64,000 nucleotides of DNA from Yersinia vastinensis (GCF_902726565.1 NZ_CACVAF010000002.1:427851-491850), one strand, 5' to 3'; positions 29,661 through 39,181 are shown, counted from the stretch's first letter. Numbers and translations are program-made. Notes: a model not told the origin generated them from the sequence alone.

Positions 29661-30788
29661 TTAACGTAACTGAGCGGTAAACCCTAATTTCTGTAATAGC
29701 TCTGCGCTGGCCGCGTTGTCACACTGCACGCAAAGTGATGACCATTCGCGACGTTCCTGATAGTGCTTACGCAGGCGATCAAACTCGCCCGGCAGGCCAG
29801 CAACACGGCGCAGCGGCGCATCATCGCGGCGCACATCATACACTAAGTGCATCAATCGTTTTAATTTGCCTTCATCCAGCTCGCCATTAAGTTGCAGTTG
29901 GCTGAATTCTGGCTGTGGTAAAAGAGTCGCAAGATCTACCGATTGCGGCTGCCCCAGATGCTGACTAAACGCTTCAAATACCTGAGTTGTACCACGTGCT
30001 TTGCCCTCCAGCGTATATCCGGCGATATGGGGTGTACCAATATCAACACGCGCCAATAGCGGTAAAGATAACTCTGGTTCAGGCTCCCATACATCTAATA
30101 CCACACTGAGTTTTTTTCCTTTTTCCAGAACACGGAGTAAGGCAGCGTTATCGACTACAGCACCACGGCAGGCATTAATCAGAATACGTCCATCCGGCAG
30201 GGCTGCCAGTAACGCTTCATCAGCCATATGCAGACTTTGATAGACCCCAGTCTTATTCAACGGTGTATGGAAAGTGAGAACATCTGCTTCGCGCACCAGT
30301 TTTTCCAGCGGCCAGAAGGTTTCATTATCGCCCCGCTCGGCTCGTGGTGGATCACATAATAAGGTCCGAACGCCAAGGGCTTGCAAGCGAGTATTCAGCC
30401 GCGAACCAACATTACCAACCCCAATAATCCCAACGGTTTTATCACGCAGTTGGAAACCATCACGTTCGGCCATCATCATCAAAGCGGAAAAGACATATTC
30501 CACCACCGCAATAGCGTTACAACCCGGTGCGGCGGAGAAGCCGATACCCTGTTGCCGTAACCAGTTATCGTCGACATGGTCAGTACCGGCGGTGGCCGTA
30601 CCCACAAAACCAATTGAGGTGCCTTGCAGTAATGCCTCGTTCACTTTGGTTACCGAGCGCACCATCAGTGCATCTGCGCTCGCCAGTGCATCAAGTGGGA
30701 TAGGTCGCCCCGGCACTGCCTGCACATCACCTAACCGTTGAAATAGCGTTTCCGCGTACGGCATATTCTCATCAACCAGAATCTTCAC
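29661..30788 (-). CDS. pdxB: Erythronate-4-phosphate dehydrogenase PdxB
   Basis: PdxB oxidises 4-phosphoerythronate to 2-oxo-3-hydroxy-4-phosphobutanoate, the second step of the DXP-independent branch to pyridoxal 5'-phosphate. The 375-residue D-2-hydroxyacid dehydrogenase has NAD-binding [12 protein letters not shown], the catalytic arginine in [10 protein letters not shown], the glutamate in DVWEPEPEL and the histidine in [13 protein letters not shown], plus the C-terminal PdxB dimerisation domain. E. coli PdxB has 378 residues. It is the first gene of pdxB-usg-truA. Inserted genes separate it from flk, its neighbour in E. coli. Confidence 0.96.
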   Translation of the reverse strand: MKILVDENMPYAETLFQRLGDVQAVPGRPIPLDALASADALMVRSVTKVNEALLQGTSIGFVGTATAGTDHVDDNWLRQQGIGFSAAPGCNAIAVVEYVFSALMMMAERDGFQLRDKTVGIIGVGNVGSRLNTRLQALGVRTLLCDPPRAERGDNETFWPLEKLVREADVLTFHTPLNKTGVYQSLHMADEALLAALPDGRILINACRGAVVDNAALLRVLEKGKKLSVVLDVWEPEPELSLPLLARVDIGTPHIAGYTLEGKARGTTQVFEAFSQHLGQPQSVDLATLLPQPEFSQLQLNGELDEGKLKRLMHLVYDVRRDDAPLRRVAGLPGEFDRLRKHYQERREWSSLCVQCDNAASAELLQKLGFTAQLR

Positions 30789-30857
30789 GTTGTTCTCCGG
30801 CAGCTTACTGCCCTACAAAACAGGGGGACCTAGTATATACCCAAAAAATGCGGTGTT

Positions 30858-31628
30858 TCAGGTTCTTCGATAACGTTCGGGTGTAGTACCTGAAATCTGC
30901 TGAAACATGGCAATAAAGGCCGATGCCGAGCTATAACCAACATCCAGCGCCACGCTTTGTACTGTTTTTCCCTGCTCCAACAAGGAGATGGCGTGTAAGA
31001 ATCGCAGCCGCTGTCGCCATTCACTGAATGCCATTCCCAACTCTTGCTGGCAACGGCGTGATAGTGTTCGTTCGGTGGTGTAGACACGTTTAGCCCAAAG
31101 CGCCAATGAGGTGTTATCTGCCGGGCAGCGCTCCAGAGCCATCAGCACCGGCGATAACAGCTTATCCTGCGAGGTCGGCAGATAGGTGCGCTGCACTGGG
31201 GATTGATTAAGTTGGTCAATCAGCACATGCGCTAAACGCATATCTTGCTCACTCTCCGGCATCAATAAACCCCGAGCGAAGCAATCCTCAACAATGGCAT
31301 TAAAAATTGGGCTGACATTCAGTAGGCAAGCAGATGCCGGTAGCCCATTACAGAACGCCAGCGCAATATCAATGGCGCGAAAATGCATCGGTTTGCGATT
31401 ATAACTGGAATGTTCCACCCCTGCGGGTACCCAGACACTGAACTCAGGGGGAGCCAAGAAACGCTGTCCGCCAATATTCATTGCCAACACACCTGATTTG
31501 ACACATATCAACTGCCCGTATGTGTGACTGTGCGGCAGAAACTCCGTATTGGCATTGTATATCTCGCAGCGAAAGGACAAATTCTGCGGGGCGGTGGCAG
31601 CAACCATCGGGAAATCAGGTTTTTTCAT
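30858..31628 (-). CDS. AraC-family transcriptional regulator
   Basis: A 256-residue regulator with an N-terminal cupin-type sensor domain (LPHSHTYGQLICVKSGVLAM near residue 35) and a C-terminal AraC DNA-binding domain with two helix-turn-helix motifs: LALWAKRVYTTERTLSRRCQQELG and VALDVGYSSASAFIAMFQQISGTTP. It resembles the NimR/RclR-like group that controls adjacent exporters. It is divergent from an EamA-family transporter gene, so regulation of that exporter is the natural inference. ATG at 31628 has GAGAG 8 bases upstream and is preferred over GTG at 31649. The effector is unknown. Confidence 0.88.
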   Translation of the reverse strand: MKKPDFPMVAATAPQNLSFRCEIYNANTEFLPHSHTYGQLICVKSGVLAMNIGGQRFLAPPEFSVWVPAGVEHSSYNRKPMHFRAIDIALAFCNGLPASACLLNVSPIFNAIVEDCFARGLLMPESEQDMRLAHVLIDQLNQSPVQRTYLPTSQDKLLSPVLMALERCPADNTSLALWAKRVYTTERTLSRRCQQELGMAFSEWRQRLRFLHAISLLEQGKTVQSVALDVGYSSASAFIAMFQQISGTTPERYRRT

Positions 31629-31766
31629 CGTCAATACTCTCGTGGTCACTCATCTGCTGGCTGAAATTGTCCTAATCACAGCAATTATTGTCTGGTTATC
31701 AGTATATAGAATAAATCAGACAACTGTAGACTACATCACATAAGTATATTGATGAGAATTATTAGC

Positions 31767-32651
31767 ATGAATGTGTTGTTCCCCTTATTCGCAGTGATTA
31801 TTTGGTCAATCAATGCCGTTGTCAGCAAGATATCAGCCACAGCTATTGACCCGGCAGCGATCTCTTTCTATCGCTGGGTACTGGCATTCCTGACCTTAAC
31901 GCCATTTTTACTGCTGGGGGTTATCCGTAACTGGCAAGCAATTCGCGTCTATTGGTGGAAGCTGATGATTTTGGGATTGCTGGGCATGGTGCTTTACCAA
32001 AGTCTGGCTTATTACGCCGCCCACAGTGTCAGCGCCCTGTTTATGGGGATCCTTAGCTCATTAATCCCATTATTGACGGTGCTTATCAGCATTTTCCTGT
32101 TACGCGTCGCCCCCACTGTCGGGATTGCTCTGGGCAGTGTGTTGTCATTAGGGGGATTAGTGTGGCTGGTCAGTGCGGGTAATCCAGCACAATTACTGCA
32201 TCAAGGTATTGGTAAGGGTGAACTGATGATGTTTGGAGCCTCGGCATCCTATGCCTTGTACGGCGTGTTAACAAAACGCTGGGCGATTCAGTTACCTAAT
32301 TGGCAATCGCTTTATATGCAAATCGCCTTTGGTGTGGTGCTGCTGTTGCCTAATTTCCTACTGGCACCGGATGTACAATTAACCGCACAGAATATTCCGT
32401 TGGTCTTATTTGCTGGTATTCCTGCGTCTATTATTGCGCCCTATTTATGGATTCACGGTGTGATGCGTTTAGGAGCAAACACCGCATCAATATTTATGAA
32501 CCTGACGCCGGTATTTACCGCAGTCATCGCCGTAACCTTCTTGCATGAGCAATTGCACAGCTATCACCTGATTGGCGGCGGCATTACCTTAGCCGGGGTC
32601 ATTTTGGCTCAACGTTTGCGCACCCCACTGCGCAGGAAAGCGGCCCAATAA
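31767..32651 (+). CDS. EamA-family (DMT) transporter
   Basis: A 294-residue inner-membrane protein with ten predicted helices and two EamA repeats (about residues 1-135 and 145-285). Members of the drug/metabolite transporter superfamily usually export amino acids, metabolites or toxic compounds; the substrate here cannot be told. It is divergent from the AraC-type gene at 31628 and ends 4 bases before the convergent second EamA gene. Starts at 31749 (TTG), 31752 (ATG) and 31767 (ATG) are all possible; I prefer 31767 because the hydrophobic core MNVLFPLFAVIIWS begins there. No strong ribosome binding site marks any of them. Confidence 0.85.
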   Translation: MNVLFPLFAVIIWSINAVVSKISATAIDPAAISFYRWVLAFLTLTPFLLLGVIRNWQAIRVYWWKLMILGLLGMVLYQSLAYYAAHSVSALFMGILSSLIPLLTVLISIFLLRVAPTVGIALGSVLSLGGLVWLVSAGNPAQLLHQGIGKGELMMFGASASYALYGVLTKRWAIQLPNWQSLYMQIAFGVVLLLPNFLLAPDVQLTAQNIPLVLFAGIPASIIAPYLWIHGVMRLGANTASIFMNLTPVFTAVIAVTFLHEQLHSYHLIGGGITLAGVILAQRLRTPLRRKAAQ

Positions 32652-32655
32652 ACTA

Positions 32656-33705
32656 TCAAGATGAGATAGTGGCCTTATTATCCGCCGCTATCTCAACGCC
32701 CACCTGCACATGATCTTTTCTATGCAGCATGAATACTCCCAATAATACCAATGCACTCCCCAGCAATTGCGATACCGACAATACTTCGTCCAGCAGAAAA
32801 TAAGCAATCACGGCAGTGAACACTAACTCTAGCGTTAATAATAGACTGGCAACCGCCAGCGGTAATGTCTTCAAGCTGAGATTAAACAGACCAAACCCCA
32901 ATAATGTCGGGCCTGCGGCTAGAATCAGCAATAGCCACCAGCCAGACCATTGAATCCCCTGTGCGCCATGAGATAAGAAAAACAGATCCCCGACCATTTG
33001 CTGTAGCCCCTGAACCGGAAACCACAACAAGAGCTGATTAAATATCAGCTGATAGCCAGCGGAAAAACCAAATACATACAAAATAGTATTCCACACCGGA
33101 TAGCGACGATCAGTGGCAATTCTCCCCGCTAAGGTATAAAAGCTATAGCCGACTCCCGATGCTAGCCCAATAAACAGACCGATAAAATTAAAGTCCGCTG
33201 CGGTAATATTTACACCATCGCTGACCAGAAAACAGCCCGATAAACTGATGATAATCACCAGCAGTTCACGCCATCCCATATATTCGTTATAAAAAATCCA
33301 CCCAAGAAAAACAGTAAACCCCACCGAACAATACACCAAAATGGTGGATATCGATGCTCCGTTTAAGGCGACAGATTCTGTCCATAACCCATTAAATACC
33401 GCCAACAATAAGCCATATGAGAGATAGAACTTCACTTGATCACGGCGCAGTTTGGCCCACTGCGGTCTGATGATGAGTAAAATAGGCAATAATACCGCCG
33501 CCACTAATGCGGCTCGCCAAAAAGCCAAAACAGAGGTGGGCAAATGATAATGTGCAGTCAGGATGCGGATGATTATCCCGGTAAAACCTAATAATACGGC
33601 ACTGATAATCGCCAGCGCATAACCTTGTCGTTTACCGGTAAAAAAACCACGGCCCGCCAATGGCGAACCCATCATAGATGGGAGTAACCCCGCCGGTATT
33701 GCCAT
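32656..33705 (-). CDS. Second EamA-family (DMT) transporter
   Basis: A 349-residue inner-membrane protein with ten hydrophobic segments and two EamA repeats; longer than the first transporter because of an N-terminal extension (MAIPAGLLPSMMGSPLAGRG) and a polar C-terminus. It shows only general similarity to the neighbouring EamA protein, so it is not a recent duplicate. It is divergent from a MocR-type regulator gene, a pairing common for MocR-controlled exporters. The substrate is unknown; a vitamin B6- or amino-acid-related compound would suit a PLP-dependent regulator, but that is inference. Confidence 0.85.
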   Translation of the reverse strand: MAIPAGLLPSMMGSPLAGRGFFTGKRQGYALAIISAVLLGFTGIIIRILTAHYHLPTSVLAFWRAALVAAVLLPILLIIRPQWAKLRRDQVKFYLSYGLLLAVFNGLWTESVALNGASISTILVYCSVGFTVFLGWIFYNEYMGWRELLVIIISLSGCFLVSDGVNITAADFNFIGLFIGLASGVGYSFYTLAGRIATDRRYPVWNTILYVFGFSAGYQLIFNQLLLWFPVQGLQQMVGDLFFLSHGAQGIQWSGWWLLLILAAGPTLLGFGLFNLSLKTLPLAVASLLLTLELVFTAVIAYFLLDEVLSVSQLLGSALVLLGVFMLHRKDHVQVGVEIAADNKATISS

Positions 33706-33775
33706 CGCTGCCTCATTGGATTCACAACATCAATTAATGAATATCATTCTACGCTGGCGTTTTTAGGCGACCAGA

Positions 33776-33872
33776 GCCACTTCCCTACAGATTGATGCAG
33801 GCCACTTTTTCTAGCTTGAAGCCTTGTTAACAAGGGGTATAGTGAAAACATCTTTTCTGACATGAGCCACTT
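33776..33872 (+). promoter_or_regulatory. Promoter and likely operator of the MocR-type regulator
   Basis: TTGAAG (33816-33821), a 16-base spacer and TATAGT (33838-33843) form a plausible promoter. The spacer holds a perfect 14-base palindrome CCTTGTTAACAAGG (33822-33835). The heptamer GCCACTT is directly repeated at 33776, 33801 and 33866. MocR regulators commonly bind direct repeats, so both patterns are candidate binding sites. Confidence 0.55.
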
Positions 33873-33886
33873 TAGGCCGTTATCGC

Positions 33887-35353
33887 ATGCACATCCCTTT
33901 AGACCGTCAACAAGACATTCCGCTGTATCTACAAATTGAAGAAGCATTGCGCCGGGCTATCCTCAGTGGCGTGTTTGCTGACGGTGATAAATTGCCCTCC
34001 ACTCGCACGCTGGCCGCTGAGTTGTCGGTGAGTCGTCTGACGGTTGATAGTGCTTACGCCGAACTCGCCGCCAAAGGCTTTTTACAGCAGCGGCGTGGTA
34101 GCGGTGCTTATGTCCGTCATCTTCCGCCACCGCCCAGTCAGCCGCTTGCGCGCGTACAAGATGAATTTCCTCTCGACCGTTTTACCACCGTGACTTCGCG
34201 GTTGGACGGTTATGCTGATATCCCTTTACCACCGAATACGATTAATTTTGCCGCCGGAATTGGCAGCCCGAAGATTTTCCCACTGGATGAGTTTCGCCAG
34301 ATCCTGCAATCCATATTGCGCCGCCATGCTGAAGAAGCATTCAGTTACGGCGATTACTGTGGCTATTACCCATTGCGCGATACCCTCAGCCGCATTCTTT
34401 CTGCGCAGGGGATCCCCACTCGGCCAGAGCAATTGCTGATAACGAATGGTTCACAACACGCCATCAGTCTAGTGAGTCAATCATTGCTGGCCCCCGGTGA
34501 TACTGTTCTAGTCGAAGAGCCCACCTATGCAGAAGCACTCGCTCTGTTTCGCCTGCATAAAGTGAATATAGTGGCGTTGCCCAGTGACTCACAGGGGATG
34601 AAACTCGAAACTCTACCCAGCTTGCTGGACAAGTACCAACCCAAACTTCTCTATTGCATCCCCAACTTTAACAATCCCACTGGCCGCTGTATGAGTGAAA
34701 CCCGTCGCCACCAACTATTGCAGATAGCCAGAACTGCAGGGGTGGTCATTCTGGAAGATGACTATGTGGGGGATCTGCGTTACAGCGGGAAAAAGTTGCC
34801 ATCACTACGTTCACTGGCAGCGCCAGGCGAGGTTATCTATGTCAGTACATTTTCAAAAATGCTGTTGCCAAGTATGCGGATTGGTTATTTGGTGGCGGAT
34901 CAACCCCACTACACGCAACTCGCGCGTTTGAAACATGTCGATAGTTTTACCAGTTCAAATTTGATCCAGCGGGCGCTGGATGCTTTTGTTACTGTTGGCC
35001 GTTATGACAAACAGCTGCGCCGAGCCTGCCGTTTGTACCGCCAACACCGTGATGCCATGACCGAGGCACTCACACACACATTACCGCCAGATTGTACGTT
35101 TGAGATCCCAGATGGTGGGTTATTTATCTGGCTGCAACTGCCTAAAAATGCGCCAATTTCACGTTTAATGCCACTGGCATGGCAAGCGGGAGTCACTTTC
35201 GCTAAAGGCGGTGGATTTTATTCCCAAGAGTCCTATGGCGAATTCAGCCTGCGCTTAAATTTCGCTGCTAATTCACCCGAATTGATAACTCAAGGAATCA
35301 GCCGTCTGAGTACTGCAATCCGCCAGTGTCAGGCACAAAAAAGCCCGGCATAA
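33887..35353 (+). CDS. MocR/PdxR-type GntR regulator with aminotransferase domain
   Basis: A 488-residue chimeric regulator: N-terminal GntR winged helix (about residues 5-75, LPSTRTLAAELSVSRLTVDSAY) joined by a proline-rich linker to a class I aminotransferase-like domain (about 110-480). The PLP lysine is in VSTFSKMLLPSMRIGYL, and NFNNPTGR and the aspartate in LEDDYVGDLRY are conserved. Such proteins sense PLP or an amino-PLP adduct. It resembles PdxR, but no pdxST genes are nearby; it is divergent from an EamA transporter that it probably controls. The last codons overlap the terminator of the convergent scs operon. Confidence 0.88.
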   Translation: MHIPLDRQQDIPLYLQIEEALRRAILSGVFADGDKLPSTRTLAAELSVSRLTVDSAYAELAAKGFLQQRRGSGAYVRHLPPPPSQPLARVQDEFPLDRFTTVTSRLDGYADIPLPPNTINFAAGIGSPKIFPLDEFRQILQSILRRHAEEAFSYGDYCGYYPLRDTLSRILSAQGIPTRPEQLLITNGSQHAISLVSQSLLAPGDTVLVEEPTYAEALALFRLHKVNIVALPSDSQGMKLETLPSLLDKYQPKLLYCIPNFNNPTGRCMSETRRHQLLQIARTAGVVILEDDYVGDLRYSGKKLPSLRSLAAPGEVIYVSTFSKMLLPSMRIGYLVADQPHYTQLARLKHVDSFTSSNLIQRALDAFVTVGRYDKQLRRACRLYRQHRDAMTEALTHTLPPDCTFEIPDGGLFIWLQLPKNAPISRLMPLAWQAGVTFAKGGGFYSQESYGEFSLRLNFAANSPELITQGISRLSTAIRQCQAQKSPA

Positions 35354-35364
35354 GGGGCCGGGCT
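35337..35364 (-). terminator. Terminator of scsBCD, overlapping the end of the MocR gene
   Basis: On the minus strand AGCCCGGC, loop CCCTTAT, GCCGGGCT is followed by TTTTT. The stem covers codons for the last residues (SPA) and the stop of the plus-strand MocR gene. The T tract is only on the minus side, so it serves the scs operon. Confidence 0.88.
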
Positions 35365-35404
35365 GTCACTATCTCATTGAAACATTGGAGAGTTAACTGC
35401 GCTT

Positions 35405-35911
35405 TTAAGTACCAAGCGTTGATAGCCACAGACGCAGTTTCATTCCCCAATAACTCGTCCAACCGCTGGTGTGCTGCACTATTTTCCCTTGATAGAGGAT
35501 AACCACGGTTGGAGTGACATTAATTTGCCACTGTGCCGACAACTGGCCTTGTGGATCATTAATCACTGGCAGTTGATAGCCTTTTTTACTCAGCCAACGC
35601 TCTACCTGCGGCGCATCACCAGAACGTAAGGCGACAGTCAGGACATTCTCCCCTTCTTGCACCAACTGATTAACACTGGGAGTAGTGAATTTACACACGC
35701 CACACCATGTCGCCCAGAAATAGATAAGTAAAGGTTTTTCCTGACTCATCTCTTGCAGGGAAACCGGCTTCCCCGCTAAGGTATGCAACGCGCTATCTGG
35801 CCAGTCTGCAGGGGCCTGTGGGCTGCGCAGCCAATCCATACCAAATGAAATGGCGGCTACCACGAGCAATAAAATAACTAACTCTTTACCCCAGCGCTTT
35901 AAACGGCTCAT
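35405..35911 (-). CDS. scsD: Membrane-anchored thioredoxin-like protein ScsD
   Basis: A 168-residue thioredoxin-fold protein held in the inner membrane by one N-terminal helix (about residues 10-26) and facing the periplasm. The active site is WATWCGVC, and the cis-proline loop is NVTPTVVIL. It matches Salmonella ScsD in length and in the C-terminal TSGWTSYWGMKLRLWLS. ScsD belongs to the suppressor-of-copper-sensitivity system and probably works in reduction or in cytochrome-c-like thiol transfer with ScsB. Its start overlaps the scsC stop by 4 bases. Confidence 0.92.
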   Translation of the reverse strand: MSRLKRWGKELVILLLVVAAISFGMDWLRSPQAPADWPDSALHTLAGKPVSLQEMSQEKPLLIYFWATWCGVCKFTTPSVNQLVQEGENVLTVALRSGDAPQVERWLSKKGYQLPVINDPQGQLSAQWQINVTPTVVILYQGKIVQHTSGWTSYWGMKLRLWLSTLGT

Positions 35912-36633
35912 TGACTGGCCTGCGCCAGTTGTTGCTTAACGATTTCCTCTAATTGCGAGTATGAAATCGCTCCCGGCACCATTTGGTTGCCAATTAAGGT
36001 GGCAGGAGTGCCCTGAATACCTAATTGATCAGCCAGTTTCAGGTTAGTGCGCAACACATTCAAACTTTGCTCACTCGGCTCCACAGGCGTCACGCCGGTT
36101 TTTTTCTGTGCCGCGGCAATGCTGCTAGCATCATGGAACCCTTTTTTCGCCATCAAACGCTGATGAAAAGCCAGAAACTGATCTGGATGCTGCTGCCATA
36201 GGGTCAGTGCCAATCGTGCGCTGGTCACTGAACTTTCACCTTTAAATGGCAAGGGTTTAATCACCACAGCAACCTGCGGATACTCTTTCACTAATTTTTC
36301 CAGCAACGGATCAAATGTTTTGCAGAAAGGACAGTTGTAATCCGTAAACGAAACCAAGGTGAGCTGTGGTACTGCGGCCCCAAATCGTGGGCTACCGGGG
36401 TCTTGATACAGAGCGTGTTTATTGGTCTCGATAAATTGGTTCAGTTGTTGCCCCTGAGCCTCATTCGCCTGTTGCTGCCAAGCATCGACCGATTGCGCCA
36501 GAATATCGGGATTCGCTATCAACGTTTCACGAATCAGCTCTTTAATCCGCCCCTCTTGTTCTGGGGTAAAAGGTGCCGCCGCCCACAATGGCGTCGAAAA
36601 TAGGACAAACAGCAATACAGTTAATATTCTCAT
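35908..36633 (-). CDS. scsC: Periplasmic disulfide isomerase/reductase ScsC
   Basis: A 241-residue exported DsbA/DsbG-type thioredoxin-fold protein. The signal peptide is residues 1-18 (ending PLWA). A helical N-terminal part (PEQEGRIKELIRETLIANPDILAQ) resembles the trimerisation stalk of Proteus ScsC. The active site is NCPFCKTF, and the cis-proline loop is IQGTPATLIGN. In Salmonella, ScsC is kept reduced by ScsB and protects exported proteins against copper and oxidants. It overlaps both scsB and scsD by 4 bases, indicating a tight operon. Confidence 0.92.
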   Translation of the reverse strand: MRILTVLLFVLFSTPLWAAAPFTPEQEGRIKELIRETLIANPDILAQSVDAWQQQANEAQGQQLNQFIETNKHALYQDPGSPRFGAAVPQLTLVSFTDYNCPFCKTFDPLLEKLVKEYPQVAVVIKPLPFKGESSVTSARLALTLWQQHPDQFLAFHQRLMAKKGFHDASSIAAAQKKTGVTPVEPSEQSLNVLRTNLKLADQLGIQGTPATLIGNQMVPGAISYSQLEEIVKQQLAQASQ

Positions 36634-38690
36634 TTTTCATTTCCTTTAGCGTCGGCCAATACTTTTAATAACACATCACGATCCAGCAGAGGGGAAAGCA
36701 CGATGCCCTGTGGTTGTTGTGGCCCATAAATTTGATTGAACGGAATGGCGACACTGCCGCGGCTGCGTAAAAATTCAGTGATTTCGGCAGAAGGCCGAGT
36801 CCAGTCCCCGCGCAGTGCTACTACATCTGGCGCTTGCAAAGCAAGCTGTACATCATCGCGCATCAGCACGTGAATTTTGTTCACTTTGCACGTCACGCAC
36901 CAATCTGCGGTGACATCGACAAACACACGTTTATGCTCGGCCAAAGCCTGTTTAATGGCGGACTCCGTTAATGGCTGCCACGGGATATTGTCATGTAGAG
37001 GTTTACGCCATAAATCAGCCGTCAATGACCCCACCAGCAACAAGCCCCCGACAAGCAACACCCCGATTAAACTGACGATAGCAGCAATTCGAATGCCATA
37101 ACGCCAGCCAATGGCCAGTAACAGGGCCAATAATAATATTCCAGCAATAACCATCACGGTTTGCAGGCCAACATGACTCGTCATTAGGCTCAATAACCAT
37201 AGGCTGGATGCCAACATCAGCACTCCCATCCCAATACGTAGATGATTCATCCAACGGCCGGGACGCGGTAGGCATAGCGCCAGTTTGGGCCATGCCGCAA
37301 CAGCCAGCCACGGCAGACTCATTCCCACGCCGAGAGCCGTAAAAATCCCCCACAGTGCGGGTAACGGGGCCGCCAGTGCAAAAGCCACTGCAGTGCCGAG
37401 GAATGGCGCGGAGCACGGTGTAGCCAACAATGTCGCCAGTACACCCTGTCCAAAATGACCGGCCATACCGTGCGCCCCCGGTTTCTCAACACGGGGCGTA
37501 GCAATTCGCGTGTTCAGTGATGAAGAGAGGTGAATTTCGAACAGACCGAATAGATTGGCGGTAAAGATCGCAGTAACCAGCACCATAAAACCGATAAACC
37601 ACGGGCTTTGGAACTGAATTCCCCAGCCAAGGGCATGGTTGCCTAGGCGCAAAGCACTCATCAATAACGCCAGCAGCCAAAATGAAGTGACGATCCCGGC
37701 GCTCGAGGCTAGAAACTGCCAGCGCACCTGACGGCGGGTTTGGTGCTCTGTTTGCAAAATAGAGCCAAGTTTCATCGCCAATACTGGCAGCACACAGGGC
37801 ATCAGATTGAGGATCAATCCGCCCACAAGTGCCATCAACACCCAAGACCAAAACGTGGTTGAGGATTGGGGTAACGCTAATGCTGGCCCAACTGTCACCG
37901 TGGCTTCTTGCGCTAGTCCTCCATCGGTAATCACCATAGTCAGTGACTTTCCGTTCAGATCGGCGGAGCCCTCTCCCCAACCATCGGTGGCGGGTACTCG
38001 CACTGATAACTGGGCACCTTGCACACTCACTATCGGCTTGCCGAGATCCACATCGTCGAGCGTATCGAAGAACAGTTCCGGCTGCTGCCAACCTTCATCA
38101 CGATGAGCAAGAATTTGCACTTCACTGTGACTAAAACCCGCCTGAATCTGCTGAGTCAATGCGTTAACAATCGGCACCTGCCCCATCGCCTGGGCAAAAT
38201 CATGTTCGAATTGCTGCTGCTCTTCACCACTGACCGCAGAGGAGAGGTCAACGCTAAACGGGTAGTCAGTCAAAATACAGACATTGCTACAAGTCGACAG
38301 AGTCAAAACACCGCTTAAGATTTTGGGAACCTGACCAGAAATAACGATCGGCAATATTACCTGCTCATGATACCCCTGAGTTGAAATCCCAGACACATCA
38401 AAACGTTGTGGCACAGGCCAGTACCATTTAACGGACTCAAGTGGCGTTGCCCAAGCGATGACTGGGGCAATACCTCCCTCTCCCGGTGAACGCCAATAGG
38501 TTTTCCAACCTTTTTCCAGTTGGACACTCAATAACATACGGGTTTTATCATCAGCAGAAGGCTCGGCACGAATTTGAACCTTAGCATGGTCATTTTGTGG
38601 ACGGACCAACCAACCACTGTCTGCAGCCCAAAGGGTGGGCATCCACAGCAGCAACAGACAAAACAGCGCTGTTTTGCTTAAATTGCGCAT
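36630..38690 (-). CDS. scsB: DsbD-like membrane thiol reductase ScsB
   Basis: A 686-residue inner-membrane protein that passes electrons from cytosolic thioredoxin to periplasmic ScsC/ScsD. A signal peptide (residues 1-22) precedes a periplasmic N-terminal domain (to about 270); eight or so membrane helices follow, with the cysteine pair in LMPCVLPVLAMKL and ATPCSAPFLG; the C-terminal thioredoxin domain has DWCVTCKVNK. All six redox cysteines of the DsbD scheme can be placed, except that the N-terminal domain pair (CSNVC) is of ScsB type. It begins the scsBCD operon. Confidence 0.93.
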   Translation of the reverse strand: MRNLSKTALFCLLLLWMPTLWAADSGWLVRPQNDHAKVQIRAEPSADDKTRMLLSVQLEKGWKTYWRSPGEGGIAPVIAWATPLESVKWYWPVPQRFDVSGISTQGYHEQVILPIVISGQVPKILSGVLTLSTCSNVCILTDYPFSVDLSSAVSGEEQQQFEHDFAQAMGQVPIVNALTQQIQAGFSHSEVQILAHRDEGWQQPELFFDTLDDVDLGKPIVSVQGAQLSVRVPATDGWGEGSADLNGKSLTMVITDGGLAQEATVTVGPALALPQSSTTFWSWVLMALVGGLILNLMPCVLPVLAMKLGSILQTEHQTRRQVRWQFLASSAGIVTSFWLLALLMSALRLGNHALGWGIQFQSPWFIGFMVLVTAIFTANLFGLFEIHLSSSLNTRIATPRVEKPGAHGMAGHFGQGVLATLLATPCSAPFLGTAVAFALAAPLPALWGIFTALGVGMSLPWLAVAAWPKLALCLPRPGRWMNHLRIGMGVLMLASSLWLLSLMTSHVGLQTVMVIAGILLLALLLAIGWRYGIRIAAIVSLIGVLLVGGLLLVGSLTADLWRKPLHDNIPWQPLTESAIKQALAEHKRVFVDVTADWCVTCKVNKIHVLMRDDVQLALQAPDVVALRGDWTRPSAEITEFLRSRGSVAIPFNQIYGPQQPQGIVLSPLLDRDVLLKVLADAKGNEK

Positions 38691-38824
38691 TTAATCTCTC
38701 CATGAATAAATTAAGCACAGCCACACATTGTGTCGCTATGATTATTCGCACAGTACGGTTTTTATAAAAATGGCTGATAAATGAAAACCGCACTTCGCGA
38801 GCTAGAGTTATTCAAAGAGTTGGG

Positions 38825-39181
38825 TTATTCCCGGAAAATACACAATCGCAGATGCACCCTCAAACCACTGGGTGATATGACTCTGGGCGGTGGGAACCGC
38901 ATACTGGTGGGGATAATAGGGACAAGCAACAGCAGCAATAAACCCAGCGAGAAAATCGCTAATTCAAACAGAACCGGCGGTGAAGCCAGTAAAGATTTGG
39001 CACTCAATTCACAAGGTGTTGGTGCTTCATCAGCATCAGTGGTAACCACTTGTGACGATGATGTCAGGAGAAGATTTTTTTCCAACGCGTGCAAGCTAGC
39101 GATGCGCTGAGTCATACAAACCAGTATGACCAGGCAAGCCAGACAGAGGAACCACTTTGCCGCGCGTTGTCGTTTAAACAT
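38825..39181 (-). CDS. scsA: Copper-sensitivity suppressor ScsA
   Basis: A 118-residue small membrane protein placed directly upstream of scsBCD in the same direction, as in Salmonella, where scsA is transcribed apart from scsBCD. It has a signal/anchor segment at residues 10-26 and a second hydrophobic stretch (about 70-88, VLFELAIFSLGLLLLLLVPII). The length and the position match ScsA (about 120 residues). Molecular function is unknown; it is linked to copper and peroxide tolerance. There is a 134-base gap to scsB. Assignment rests largely on context. Confidence 0.75.
   Translation of the reverse strand: MFKRQRAAKWFLCLACLVILVCMTQRIASLHALEKNLLLTSSSQVVTTDADEAPTPCELSAKSLLASPPVLFELAIFSLGLLLLLLVPIIPTSMRFPPPRVISPSGLRVHLRLCIFRE

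Noticed and set aside
37486..38091. 201-codon minus-strand frame within scsB
   Set aside because: It overlaps scsB on the same strand in another frame; low-complexity Arg/Trp-rich sequence with no family features.
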